Part shown: piece by piece, positions 14,422 to 23,311 of the stretch
Layout of the letters: every line of letters begins with the position of its first letter
Position numbering within the stretch: the stretch's first letter is position 1
Assembly: GCA_964500605.1 (NCBI GenBank)
Contig: CAZCOS010000017.1
Location: 1-33,176, forward strand
Origin: Sterolibacterium sp964500605
GTDB taxonomy: Bacteria > Pseudomonadota > Gammaproteobacteria > Burkholderiales > Rhodocyclaceae
Length of the DNA: 33,176 bases
Direction: 5' to 3'
Translations under genes and position numbers: made by a program
Notes under the pieces: model-generated
Databases searched by the model: none
Seen by the model: only the letters and a program-made list of their open reading frames with translations
Told to the model about the DNA's origin: nothing

Positions 14422-16572
14422 ATGGCCATGAAAAAAACGGCCCTTGCTGCCATCACACTGGTCATCTGCGTCAGCGCGATGCTGCTCTTTCTGCTGACCT
14501 CGGCCAGCTCGAACACCACCCTTTTCGCACATCATTTTCCCCTGCTGCTCAGCCTGAATGCCCTGTTGATCGTCGCGCTGCTCGTCGCGGTGGCCGTTCA
14601 GCTTCATGCCTTGCGGCGCGAATACCGCCAGGGCATTTTTGGCACGCGCCTGAAATCTCGCCTGTTGCTCATGCTCGCCTCGATGGCCGTGATGCCGGGC
14701 GTACTGGTTTATGGCGTATCCATGCAGTTCGTGGCCAACAGCATCGATTCCTGGTTCGATGTGCGGGTCGATCGAGCCCTGGAAGGCGGGCTGGCTCTGG
14801 CCAGAAATGTCATGGATAGTCAGCTTGATGAGCTCGGTGAGCAGGCGCGCGCATTGGCACTGCAACTAGGGGAAGCTGAAATCCGCCCGGCACGTCTGGC
14901 GAAATTGCGCGAGCAGGCCGGGATTCATACCGCGACCCTGTTTTCAGCGAGCGGGCGTGTGCTGGCCCATTCCTCGCCACAAACAGAAAGACTCCTGCCC
15001 ATCTTGCCAACCGCCGCGCAGTTGCGGGAAGGCCAGAAAACCGGTGGCCTTTCCCTGCTGGATGGCGACGCCGCGAACGGATTTACCCTGCGCGTACTGA
15101 CTCCGGTCTTCGGTGGGGCAAAATTGATGGAGCCCCGCATCCTTCAACTGACCCGCACCGTGCCCAGCGGACTGGCCCAGAATGCGGGCAATGTTGAAAC
15201 GGCCTATCGGGATTATCAGGAGCTCTCCCTGGGCCGGCAGGGGCTCAACCGTATTTACATGCTGACGCTGACACTGGCTCTTCTGTTGGCCCTGTTTGCC
15301 GCCATCGCTTTGGCCATCTTCCTTGCCCGTCGCATTGCCGCGCCATTGGTGATTCTGGCGGAAGGGACCCAGGCCGTGGCTGCCGGGGATTTCACCCCTC
15401 GCGCCGAACTGGAAACGCACGATGAGCTTGGTGTCCTCACACAGTCTTTCAATCGAATGACCCGCCAGCTGGCCGATGCGCGTCAGGAAACCGAACGTCA
15501 TCGCAGCAAGGTCGAATCCGCCAGTGCTTATCTGGAGAGCGTGCTGGCCAATCTTTCTTCTGGCGTGATGGCTTTCGACCGGGACTTCAAGCTCCGCGCC
15601 AACAATCGTGGAGCCTGTCAAATCCTGCATGACGGGCTGGAAAACGTCGACCACTGCCCGCTGTCCGAATGGACGGGGCACGACGTTTTCAAGGAAACCG
15701 TACTCAACGGTTTTGCCAATGGCACCCACGAATGGCAGCAACAGGTAGAAATCAGCGGCAGCGAAGCCGCCGGTATGGCGACCCAGGTGCTGCTATTACG
15801 CGGCTCGACACTGCCTGAAGCCAGTGGCGGTGGCTATGTTCTGGTTTTCGACGACATCACTCACCTGATTGCTGCACAACGATCGCTGGCCTGGAGCGAA
15901 GTCGCACGGCGTCTGGCGCACGAAATCAAGAATCCACTCACGCCCATCCAGTTATCTGCCGAGCGGCTACAGCACAAACTTGCCGACCGTCTCGACGACG
16001 ATTCACGCGCCATGCTCAATCGCTCGACCCAAACCATCGTCACTCAGGTCGAGGCTATGAAAAATATGGTCAATGAATTCCGCGACTATGCTCGCTTGCC
16101 ACCCGCACAGCTTCAGCCGCTCGATCTGAACGCACTGATCGGTGACATTCTCGGTCTGTACGAATACACGCCCATCCAGCTCCGAACCTTGCTGGCGGAT
16201 GACCTACCGCAGGTAGCGGGTGATCCGGCTCAGTTGCGGCAGGTCATTCACAATCTGCTGAAAAACGCGCAAGAAGCGGCTGAGGACGCACGCAAGGAAA
16301 CCACCGGTGTACAAGCCGAAATCTGCATCGCTACCCGTCTTGAGCCCGGTGAATCGCGGGTTCGTCTTTCCGTCTCTGACAACGGCGCAGGCTTCCCGCC
16401 GCAAATTCTTAGTCACGTCTTCGAGCCTTACGTCACAACAAAAACCAAGGGAACAGGACTGGGGCTAGCCATCGTCAAGAAAATCGTGGATGAACATCGT
16501 GGAGAAATCCGTGTCGCCAACAGACAGCCCCGCGGTGCAGAAATCACGATTCATCTGCCACTTTCAGCATGA
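14422..16572 (+). CDS. ntrY: NtrY-like membrane sensor histidine kinase
   Basis: A 716-aa kinase with two N-terminal hydrophobic helices (about 9-28 and 40-62), a third near 85-105, an extracytoplasmic region to about 275, a further helix (about 277-300), HAMP, a PAS domain (about 365-480), and a HisKA/HATPase core. His500 in RRLAHEIKNPLTPIQ is the phosphorylation site; NLLKNAQEA, DNGAGF and GTGLGLAI are the N, G1 and G2 boxes. NtrY is known to sense nitrogen status or redox/respiratory change in different bacteria. It follows the DUF4390 stop directly and is 52 nt ahead of ntrX. Confidence 0.93.
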   Translation: MAMKKTALAAITLVICVSAMLLFLLTSASSNTTLFAHHFPLLLSLNALLIVALLVAVAVQLHALRREYRQGIFGTRLKSRLLLMLASMAVMPGVLVYGVSMQFVANSIDSWFDVRVDRALEGGLALARNVMDSQLDELGEQARALALQLGEAEIRPARLAKLREQAGIHTATLFSASGRVLAHSSPQTERLLPILPTAAQLREGQKTGGLSLLDGDAANGFTLRVLTPVFGGAKLMEPRILQLTRTVPSGLAQNAGNVETAYRDYQELSLGRQGLNRIYMLTLTLALLLALFAAIALAIFLARRIAAPLVILAEGTQAVAAGDFTPRAELETHDELGVLTQSFNRMTRQLADARQETERHRSKVESASAYLESVLANLSSGVMAFDRDFKLRANNRGACQILHDGLENVDHCPLSEWTGHDVFKETVLNGFANGTHEWQQQVEISGSEAAGMATQVLLLRGSTLPEASGGGYVLVFDDITHLIAAQRSLAWSEVARRLAHEIKNPLTPIQLSAERLQHKLADRLDDDSRAMLNRSTQTIVTQVEAMKNMVNEFRDYARLPPAQLQPLDLNALIGDILGLYEYTPIQLRTLLADDLPQVAGDPAQLRQVIHNLLKNAQEAAEDARKETTGVQAEICIATRLEPGESRVRLSVSDNGAGFPPQILSHVFEPYVTTKTKGTGLGLAIVKKIVDEHRGEIRVANRQPRGAEITIHLPLSA

Positions 16573-16624
16573 ACCTATCAATCCTGCAGCATGCAAAAAT
16601 AACGGAATCGCATAAGGAAAGAAA

Positions 16625-17878
16625 ATGGCGCAAATACTGGTCGTCGATGATGAAATGGGCATCCGGGAACTGCTCTCGGAAATTCTGGCTGACGAGGGGC
16701 ACGATGTCCGTCTGGCCGAAAATGCCGCCGCTGCCCGCCAAGCGCGCGAAGCCGCCCGCCCAGACCTGGTCCTGCTCGACATCTGGATGCCGGATACCGA
16801 CGGCATTACCCTCCTCAAGGAATGGTCCGCCAATGGCCAGCTCACCATGCCCGTCATCATGATGTCTGGCCACGGCACGATCGAAACCGCCGTCGAAGCC
16901 ACACGCATCGGCGCGCTCGATTTTCTGGAAAAACCCATTGCCTTGCAAAAACTGCTGGCTGCAGTGAAAAAAGGTCTGACCAAGACCCCGACGCAGACAG
17001 CGGGTGGATTGACACTCGCCGCCTTCAGCCGCTCGGCCATTTTGCGCGACTTGCGAAAAAAACTGGAACAGGTGGCCAGCGGCAGCCGGACGGTGATGCT
17101 TCGCTCCGCCCCGGGTGGCATCGCCGAACTGGCGGCCCGCACCCTCCTGCCTTCCGGCAAGAGCTGGTTTGATCTGGGCCAGGATAGTGCCCCCCTGACG
17201 CTGGAAATGCTGGAAGCGGCACGCGGTGGCGTACTCTTTGCGGGCGAGTTGGGGCGGCTCAATCGCTTGCAGCAAAAAAACCTCCTGTTTGCCGCCGATA
17301 GGTTGGCCCGTCATGATCTGCGCCTGGTGGCCGCCACGGCTTTTGAAACCACCGATCTGCTGGCACAAGGCTGGACGGATAGCCAGCTCAAGCTATTCGA
17401 TGTCTGGCTGGCCGTCCCCAGCCTTGTCGAACTGCGCGATGAAATCCCGGAAATTGCGAACCATCTGCTCCAGCAACGCATCGAAGCGGGCGAAGTACCG
17501 CCTCGCCGTTTTACGACAGCCGCACTCAATGCCCTGCGCCAGCACAGTTGGCCCAATGGTTACGACGAGCTGCGCAGTGCTGTGAAATCACTGGCTCTAT
17601 CGGCACTGGAAGAAGAAATCAGCGGCGAAGAAGTTAGCCAGCTTTTTGCAGCGCAAGGCTATGGAACCACCATTCCTGCGGGTTTTTCCGCCGAAATTCT
17701 GGCCATGCCCCTGCGCGAAGCCCGGGAATGCTTCGAACGACTCTATTTCGAACACCATCTGCGCCAGGAAGGCAACAACATGACCCGCCTGGCCGAAAGA
17801 ACCGGATTGGAACGCACCCATCTGTACCGAAAACTCAAAGACCTGGGCTTGCGAAGCGGGCGACGGGAAGAAGACTGA
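16625..17878 (+). CDS. ntrX: NtrX-like response regulator with degenerate AAA+ domain
   Basis: The 417-aa protein has an N-terminal receiver (1-120) with acidic Asp8/Asp9, phosphoacceptor Asp52 and Lys103, and a C-terminal Fis-type helix-turn-helix (MTRLAERTGLERTHLYRKL). The middle region aligns in outline with sigma-54 activator AAA+ domains but lacks the P-loop GESGTGKE, lacks GAFTGA, has GGVLFAGEL where Walker B reads GGTLFLDEI, and has AATAF where sensor I reads AATN. It therefore probably cannot hydrolyse ATP or drive sigma-54 and may act as a conventional DNA-binding regulator. AAGGAAAG precedes the start. NtrY upstream is the likely kinase. Confidence 0.92.
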   Translation: MAQILVVDDEMGIRELLSEILADEGHDVRLAENAAAARQAREAARPDLVLLDIWMPDTDGITLLKEWSANGQLTMPVIMMSGHGTIETAVEATRIGALDFLEKPIALQKLLAAVKKGLTKTPTQTAGGLTLAAFSRSAILRDLRKKLEQVASGSRTVMLRSAPGGIAELAARTLLPSGKSWFDLGQDSAPLTLEMLEAARGGVLFAGELGRLNRLQQKNLLFAADRLARHDLRLVAATAFETTDLLAQGWTDSQLKLFDVWLAVPSLVELRDEIPEIANHLLQQRIEAGEVPPRRFTTAALNALRQHSWPNGYDELRSAVKSLALSALEEEISGEEVSQLFAAQGYGTTIPAGFSAEILAMPLREARECFERLYFEHHLRQEGNNMTRLAERTGLERTHLYRKLKDLGLRSGRREED

Positions 17879-17964
17879 GGGGCGAACACTTAAGAATAAT
17901 CGTATTTGACTTCCCACCCCTTCGAAAAGAGGGAAACGAGAATGAAGTAATCGCAAATCCGATG

Positions 17965-17983
17965 AGATAATCCACGATTATCT
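17965..17983. promoter_or_regulatory. perfect 8-bp palindrome between ntrX and hemE
   Basis: AGATAATC-CAC-GATTATCT is followed by a short T-run. It may be a weak, AT-only terminator for ntrX or an operator for hemE, whose ATG lies 17 nt downstream; a GATAAT inside the left arm could serve as a -10. The hemE start has no obvious Shine-Dalgarno sequence. Confidence 0.5.
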
Positions 17984-18000
17984 TTTTCACGTCTTTTGCC

Positions 18001-19101
18001 ATGAACCGTCCCAAGAACGATACTTTCTTGCGTGCCCTGCTACGCGAGCCTGTGGATTACACGCCGGTCTGGCTGATGCGCCAGGCAGGGCGTTATCTGC
18101 CGGAATACTGCGAGACCCGGAAACGGGCCGGTAATTTTCTCAACCTGTGCAAATCTCCTGGCATGGCCTGCGAGGTCACGCTTCAACCGCTGGCCCGTTA
18201 CGAGCTGGATGCAGCCATCCTTTTTTCAGACATCCTCACCGTGCCGGATGCGATGGGGCTGGGGCTTTATTTCATCGAAGGCGAGGGCCCGAAATTTGAG
18301 CGGCCCCTGCGTGAGGAATGGGCCATCCGCGACCTGATCGCGCCCGACCCTTACGACCATCTGCGGTATGTCATGGATGCCGTGTCTGAAATTCGGCGTG
18401 CGCTGGATAACTCGGTGCCCCTGATCGGTTTCTCGGGCAGCCCCTTCACGCTGGCCTGTTACATGATCGAAGGCGGCGCATCGAGCGATTTTCGTCATCT
18501 CAAAACGATGATGTTCGATCGTCCCGACCTGCTGCATCACATCCTCGACATCACGACGCAGTCTGTCATCCAGTATCTCAATGCCCAGATTGCCAGCGGT
18601 GCGCAGGCTGCGATGATTTTCGACACCTGGGGCGGGGCGTTGTCGCACCGGGCGTATCGTGAGTTTTCACTGCCCTATCTGGCGCGCATCATTGCCGCCC
18701 TGACAAAAGAACGCGACGGTCAGCGCGTGCCCAGCATTGTTTTCACCAAAGGCGGTGCACTTTGGCTGGAAGACATCGCCGACATCGGCTCTGACGCGGT
18801 CGGTCTCGACTGGACGGCCAGCCTGGCCGAAGCACGGCGGCGTACGGGCGACCGCGTCGCGCTGCAAGGGAATCTTGACCCCATCACACTCTTTGCCTCG
18901 CCCGAAGTCGTGGCGAAGGAAGCAAAGCGTGTGCTGGACGATTTTCACGCCGGCGGCCCGGGCGGCGGCCATGTCTTCAATCTGGGGCACGGCATTTCCC
19001 AATTCACGCCCCCCGACCACGTCACGACGCTGGTCAATACCGTGCATGACTACAGCCGGGAGCTACGCCGAAACCAGAGCCAGACGCCGAATCCAGCCTG
19101 A
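18001..19101 (+). CDS. hemE: uroporphyrinogen decarboxylase
   Basis: HemE decarboxylates the four acetate groups of uroporphyrinogen III to give coproporphyrinogen III in haem synthesis. The 366-aa protein has the full family length and the signatures PVWLMRQAGRYLPEY at 20-34, ILFSDILTVPDAMG near 75-88 with the catalytic aspartate, IGFSGSPFTLACYMIEGG near 141-158, and GGHVFNLGHGI near the C terminus. It is a cytosolic homodimer in known cases. It stands between ntrX and priA and ends 42 nt before a strong terminator, so it is probably transcribed alone or by readthrough from ntrX. Confidence 0.97.
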   Translation: MNRPKNDTFLRALLREPVDYTPVWLMRQAGRYLPEYCETRKRAGNFLNLCKSPGMACEVTLQPLARYELDAAILFSDILTVPDAMGLGLYFIEGEGPKFERPLREEWAIRDLIAPDPYDHLRYVMDAVSEIRRALDNSVPLIGFSGSPFTLACYMIEGGASSDFRHLKTMMFDRPDLLHHILDITTQSVIQYLNAQIASGAQAAMIFDTWGGALSHRAYREFSLPYLARIIAALTKERDGQRVPSIVFTKGGALWLEDIADIGSDAVGLDWTASLAEARRRTGDRVALQGNLDPITLFASPEVVAKEAKRVLDDFHAGGPGGGHVFNLGHGISQFTPPDHVTTLVNTVHDYSRELRRNQSQTPNPA

Positions 19102-19123
19102 CTTCCTGTAGTCCTGTCCTGAC

Positions 19124-19299
19124 TTATGCACAGCGCAAACTTGCGCGCCGGAAGCCATCTTCCGGCGCGCTTATTTTTTTGAGCACAACAGTAACGAATT
19201 GTTTTTGAAGTAATAACTCGCCGGGCCTTTGATCAACATTATGCCGAATGTCATAGATTTCCAATGAATTCCCCACATTTGCCCACAAAATTATCCACA
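19124..19299 (+). other. cluster of DnaA-box-like 9-mers in the hemE-priA gap
   Basis: The gap between hemE and the priA start (302 nt) carries TTATGCACA at 19124-19132 and TTATCCACA at 19291-19299, both perfect for the TTATNCACA consensus, plus TTCCCCACA (19269-19277) and TTGCCCACA (19279-19287), each 7 of 9. All four point the same way, and the last three are spaced by about one helical turn. The sequence around them is AT-rich compared with the flanking genes. Binding by DnaA is inferred from the motif only. Confidence 0.45.
19143..19180 (+). terminator. intrinsic terminator after hemE
   Basis: A perfect 12-bp GC-rich stem (19143-19154 with 19159-19170), a CCAT loop, then TTATTTTTTT. This is a textbook Rho-independent terminator ending the hemE transcript. 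Confidence 0.95.
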
Positions 19300-19403
19300 G
19301 GTCGGATGGGCTTTGTTTTTTCTTTTGTAGCAATGGATTAGGCCATTTAGTCGAAGTGAAATCTTTGAACATCACTGCAACTTCAACGAATCGGTGAGTG
19401 GCT

Positions 19404-21401
19404 ATGCCCATTCTGCGTGTCGCGCTCGATATTCCGCTGCCCCGTCTGTTTGACTACCTTTCGGAGGATGCACAAGCCACGGATGTTGGCCGTTGTGTAC
19501 GAGTTCCCTTCGGACATGGCGAAAAAACGGGCGTCATTGTCGAGGTACGGGAAGACAGCGATCAGCCCCTGGAAAAGCTGCGCTGTGCAAAAAACATCCT
19601 GCGCGAACTCCCGCCTTTACCGCAGGACTGGCTGGAACTGGCCGGATTTTGCAGCCGCTATTACCAGCAGCCTCTCGGCGAAGTCATGGCCATGGCTTTG
19701 CCGCCTTACCTGCGGCGCGGAAAACTCCCCATTCGCCGAAAGTCCAAACCTGGCGATCACTCGTCTGCGCCGGTTTTGCCCGAGCTTCTGGAAGAACAAG
19801 CCCAGGCGGTTGCTACGGTGACATCGAAGCTGGGGCGATTCACGCCTTTTCTTTTGCAGGGCATCACCGGCAGCGGCAAAACCGAGGTGTATTTGCGGCT
19901 GATTGCAGCGACCCTGGAACAGGAAAAGCAAGCCTTGATGCTGGTCCCCGAAATCGCGCTCACACCGCAGCTCGAAGGCCGGGTTCGCACCCGATTTCCG
20001 CAAGCCCAGATTGTTTCGGCCCACAGCGGATTAGCGGAGGCCGCTCGTGCGCGAGGGTTTATCGACACGCTAGAAGGACAGGTCGACATCCTGCTTGGAA
20101 CCCGTCTGGCCGTATTCGCTCCCTTATCGCGTTTGGGGCTCATTGTCGTGGATGAAGAACACGATCCCTCCTTCAAGCAGCAGGATGGCATGCGCTACTC
20201 GGCACGCGATATCGCCATCTGGCGTGCCCGGCAGTGCAATGTTCCCATCGTACTGGGTTCGGCCACGCCTTCTCTCGAAACTTACTACCATGCCAGCGCG
20301 CAAAGCCGCCGTTATGAATCGCTGCGTCTGAACCGTCGAGCCGTGGCTGAATCTCCCCCTACCGTGCGCTGCATCGACACCCGACGCGAGAAATTGCAAG
20401 ACGGTCTGAGTGCGGATCTGCTCAAGGCGATTGCCGAACGTCTGGCCCGCAAGGAACAAAGTCTGGTCTTCCTCAACCGGCGAGGATACGCGCCGGTACT
20501 CTCCTGTACAGCCTGTGGCTGGGTGAGCCGTTGTCGCCGCTGTGCCGCCAATCTTGTAGTGCATCTGGCAGACCGCCGCTTGCGTTGCCACCATTGCGGG
20601 CTAGAAGCCGGGATTCCCCATCACTGCCCCGAATGCGGCAATCTCGACATCCACGCTTTCGGACGAGGGACGCAACGGCTGGAAGAAACCCTGGCATCGC
20701 GTTTTCCGGAGGCCCGACTTCTGCGCGTCGATCGTGATTCCGCCAACACCCCCACAAAATGGGCCACCGTGCTGGACACAATTCACGAAGGGCGGGCCGA
20801 TATCCTGATTGGCACTCAAATGCTCGCCAAAGGGCACGATTTCCCAAAACTCACACTCGTGGGGGTCGTCGGTGCGGATGCCGCCCTGTTTGCAGCGGAT
20901 TTTCGTGCCCCGGAGCGTCTGTTCAGCCAGTTGATGCAAGTGGGCGGACGTAGTGGCCGGGCGAGCCTGCCCGGAGAAGTCCTGATCCAGACGGAATATC
21001 CTGCTCATCCGCTCTATCAGGCCCTGGTGGCGCACGACTACGACCGTTTTGCCCGGATGCAGCTGGATGAGCGTCAGGCGGCAGGCTTTCCACCGTTCAC
21101 TTTTCAGGCCATGCTGCGTGCCGAAGCACGGCAACTTGACGAAGCCCTGGCCTGGCTGTCTGAAGCCGTTGTCCTCGCACGGGAAGTCCTGGCCAGTTTG
21201 CCCGAAGGCATCAGCATTTACGATCCGGTACCGATGCGGATGTTTCGCGTCATGTCGCTCGAACGGGGGCAGCTTCTGGTCGAATCCAGCCACCGACCCT
21301 TACTGCAAAAATTCCTGGCGGACTGGGTTTCAAAGCTCTATGCGAAAAAAACGGTTCGCGGGCTGCGCTGGCATCTGGATGTGGATCCGCTGGAGTTTTG
21401 A
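19404..21401 (+). CDS. priA: primosomal helicase PriA
   Basis: PriA restarts stalled replication forks by loading the primosome. The protein (665 aa from ATG 19404) has the N-terminal DNA-binding region, Walker A GITGSGKTEVYLR, Walker B VVDEEHDPSFKQQD, the paired zinc-binding cysteines CTACGWVSRCRRC and CHHCGL...CPECG, and helicase motifs GTQMLAKGHDFPKLTLVG and QVGGRSGRA. I chose ATG 19404, with GGTGAG 5 nt upstream, over the GTG two codons earlier. It ends 14 nt before a convergent gene. Confidence 0.96.
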   Translation: MPILRVALDIPLPRLFDYLSEDAQATDVGRCVRVPFGHGEKTGVIVEVREDSDQPLEKLRCAKNILRELPPLPQDWLELAGFCSRYYQQPLGEVMAMALPPYLRRGKLPIRRKSKPGDHSSAPVLPELLEEQAQAVATVTSKLGRFTPFLLQGITGSGKTEVYLRLIAATLEQEKQALMLVPEIALTPQLEGRVRTRFPQAQIVSAHSGLAEAARARGFIDTLEGQVDILLGTRLAVFAPLSRLGLIVVDEEHDPSFKQQDGMRYSARDIAIWRARQCNVPIVLGSATPSLETYYHASAQSRRYESLRLNRRAVAESPPTVRCIDTRREKLQDGLSADLLKAIAERLARKEQSLVFLNRRGYAPVLSCTACGWVSRCRRCAANLVVHLADRRLRCHHCGLEAGIPHHCPECGNLDIHAFGRGTQRLEETLASRFPEARLLRVDRDSANTPTKWATVLDTIHEGRADILIGTQMLAKGHDFPKLTLVGVVGADAALFAADFRAPERLFSQLMQVGGRSGRASLPGEVLIQTEYPAHPLYQALVAHDYDRFARMQLDERQAAGFPPFTFQAMLRAEARQLDEALAWLSEAVVLAREVLASLPEGISIYDPVPMRMFRVMSLERGQLLVESSHRPLLQKFLADWVSKLYAKKTVRGLRWHLDVDPLEF

Positions 21402-21415
21402 GCCCTAAGCACCAA

Positions 21416-22045
21416 TTAACCCCCAATGGCCGGGCCCGCTGAAGTGAAAACCGGATGGAGCAGTTTGTAAGCCAGGGCGACCACACCCGCCAGGATGATC
21501 CAGGGCAGGATGTTCATCAGCTTGCCGGATTTCTTCATTGCCCGGTTTCTGGACGAAGCTGCTCCCGTAGCAGTTGAGCGTGCGGGGCGGGCCTGCCCCT
21601 CTCCGACAACGCCCGTCGCCCCCCAGACATCCGACACACCCGCCGTCAGGCGTTTCTGGTCGGCCTGATCGATGATGCGAAAAGCTTCGGCAAAGCTGAC
21701 GTTCATCTGGTCTTTCAGTGGCATGGCCCGTACCGTCTTGTTGAACTTGACGAGGAACATGATTTCGTCAGCCGCATCCATCGGGAAGCCTCGCCGCGTA
21801 CCACCGCGTGTGTCCATGAATAGGCTATGCAGGAACTGATCGCACTCCCCGCTGGCCCACATGGCCTGGATTTTCTTCTGGACGGCTGGAAAGGCTTCCA
21901 GTGCTGCCGTTGTGTCAATGACGGGCAAAGCCTTCTTTTCGGGGGAGGATTGTGCGGCAGGAATATCTTCCAGCGTCAAAGACAGGGAAGAGGTTGAAGC
22001 AGGTCCCGGATCGAGACGGAGTTTGTCAGATTCGGTGTGGCTCAT
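21416..22045 (-). CDS. unknown protein with C-terminal membrane anchor
   Basis: I do not recognise this 209-aa protein. The first 45 residues are Ser/Pro-rich and probably disordered. A helical middle part (about 46-135; AVQKKIQAMWASGECDQFLHSLFMD is its clearest segment) is followed by a low-complexity Ala/Arg/Ser stretch, and one hydrophobic helix (about 179-197, ILPWIILAGVVALAYKLL) close to the C terminus suggests a tail anchor facing the cytoplasm. It starts 3 nt after yceI ends and so belongs to the b561-yceI transcript. Coding is supported by the operon spacing and by regular codon use. Confidence 0.7.
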   Translation of the reverse strand: MSHTESDKLRLDPGPASTSSLSLTLEDIPAAQSSPEKKALPVIDTTAALEAFPAVQKKIQAMWASGECDQFLHSLFMDTRGGTRRGFPMDAADEIMFLVKFNKTVRAMPLKDQMNVSFAEAFRIIDQADQKRLTAGVSDVWGATGVVGEGQARPARSTATGAASSRNRAMKKSGKLMNILPWIILAGVVALAYKLLHPVFTSAGPAIGG

Positions 22046-22048
22046 GGG

Positions 22049-22729
22049 TCAGTGCACCTTCCTGTTTGGCGAGGATTGGGTGGCAGATTTCAGGACAGAG
22101 ACCGGCGTTGTTGCTGCACGCGTTACAGAGTTTGCAGAAGTAGCGGGGGCAGCACCCAGCAGCAGACGAAAACGAAGCTGTACCTCATCGGCAACGACAG
22201 AGGGATCTGACCAGACGCCGCCACCGATCCCATATTGCAGTCGGTGAATCGGCAGGCTGCCCTCAAGGGCCATATCCGCCCCTTCGCGCTTTGCCGTCAG
22301 CGGGAAAGTCAGCTCCCGGATTTGCCCCTTGATGTTCATTTTCCCGCTGGCCTCAAAGCGGTTGTTCCCCAGCGATTTGAGCTGGGTGGCTGAAAAACTG
22401 GCAACGGGAATTTCCTTGATGTTGAACCAGTCCTTGCCCTTCACTTCTTCGTTGGCCTCGGCACTCCCCGCATCGATACCGGCCAGATCGACATCAATCT
22501 GGGCGGTGGATTGGTCCGGCTTAGCCGGATCAAAGCGAACCCGGGCATTGAAGCGGGAGAAACGGCCTTCGACGGGGACGCCCATTTGCTTAGCAACGAA
22601 CCGGATACTGCTTTTTTCAGTGCGCACCACGCTGTATTCTGCCGCCAGACCAGGCGCACAGATCGAGGCCAGAACAAGTCCACACAGCGCAAGCCCGGTG
22701 GTTAGCGAGAGGCGGGGAGAAAAAATCAT
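22049..22729 (-). CDS. YceI family periplasmic protein
   Basis: A 226-aa protein with an N-terminal signal peptide (about 1-29, ending GLAA) and a YceI lipocalin-like beta-barrel domain: FVAKQMGVPVEGRFSRFNARVRFDP, DVDLAGIDAGSAEAN and IKGQIRELTFPL are typical segments. YceI proteins bind polyisoprenoid-type lipids in known structures; the ligand here is unknown. The last 35 residues after the domain are Ala/Thr/Ser rich and unusual. Its ATG overlaps the cytochrome b561 stop (ATGA), a common pairing that suggests joint function at the membrane. Confidence 0.9.
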   Translation of the reverse strand: MIFSPRLSLTTGLALCGLVLASICAPGLAAEYSVVRTEKSSIRFVAKQMGVPVEGRFSRFNARVRFDPAKPDQSTAQIDVDLAGIDAGSAEANEEVKGKDWFNIKEIPVASFSATQLKSLGNNRFEASGKMNIKGQIRELTFPLTAKREGADMALEGSLPIHRLQYGIGGGVWSDPSVVADEVQLRFRLLLGAAPATSANSVTRAATTPVSVLKSATQSSPNRKVH

Positions 22730-23283
22730 GTGCGATCCTTGGCCAGGAAGGGCAGCATACGCGCCATCACGTCGTCACGTTCCTTGAAGTGGTGCTTGAG
22801 CGAGGCGAGGATGTGCAGAACGACCAGTGTGCAAAGCGCGTAATTACTGACTTCGTGCAGTATGGCGAAGAGTTTGCCGAGTTCTTCATTGGCTTCCACG
22901 GGATTAGGCAGCGGCAGAACCCCGAAAAGAACAACGGGTTTTCCGAAGAAAGCACTCATCAGGCCGCCGGTCAAAGGGGAGAGGATCATGAGGAGATAGA
23001 GGGTATGCGACATGCCATGGGCGATGCGCTGTTCCTTGGCTGACATCGTGGCGGGAAGCTCAGGGGGGCGGTGTGTGACGCGCCAGGCAAGACGGACGAG
23101 GATGAGCAGGAGAAGAACGACACCGACGGATTTGTGCAGGGAATAAAGCTGCAATTTTTCTGGGCTCAGCGGCAGGTCGTGCATATAAACACCCACCGGG
23201 ATCATGCAAAAAATGCCGATCGCGATCAGCCAGTGCAGGAAGATGGCAACGCCGGTATAGCGAGGAGTCGGTGAATGGGTCAT
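22726..23283 (-). CDS. cytochrome b561 family membrane protein
   Basis: A 185-aa four-helix membrane protein. ATG 23283 is chosen because GGAG lies 7 nt upstream and the family N-terminal start (RYTGVAIFLHWLIA) follows; the longer frame to 23370 lacks such support. Haem-ligand histidines are expected in HWL (helix 1), LHKSVG (helix 2), HGMSHTLYL (helix 3) and LHEVSNYAL/LHILASLKHH (helix 4). The family transfers electrons between quinol and a partner in the inner membrane, and it frequently neighbours yceI. Confidence 0.9.
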   Translation of the reverse strand: MTHSPTPRYTGVAIFLHWLIAIGIFCMIPVGVYMHDLPLSPEKLQLYSLHKSVGVVLLLLILVRLAWRVTHRPPELPATMSAKEQRIAHGMSHTLYLLMILSPLTGGLMSAFFGKPVVLFGVLPLPNPVEANEELGKLFAILHEVSNYALCTLVVLHILASLKHHFKERDDVMARMLPFLAKDRT

Positions 23284-23311
23284 TTGCAGGCTCCGAAAAA
23301 AAGTTGATCCG

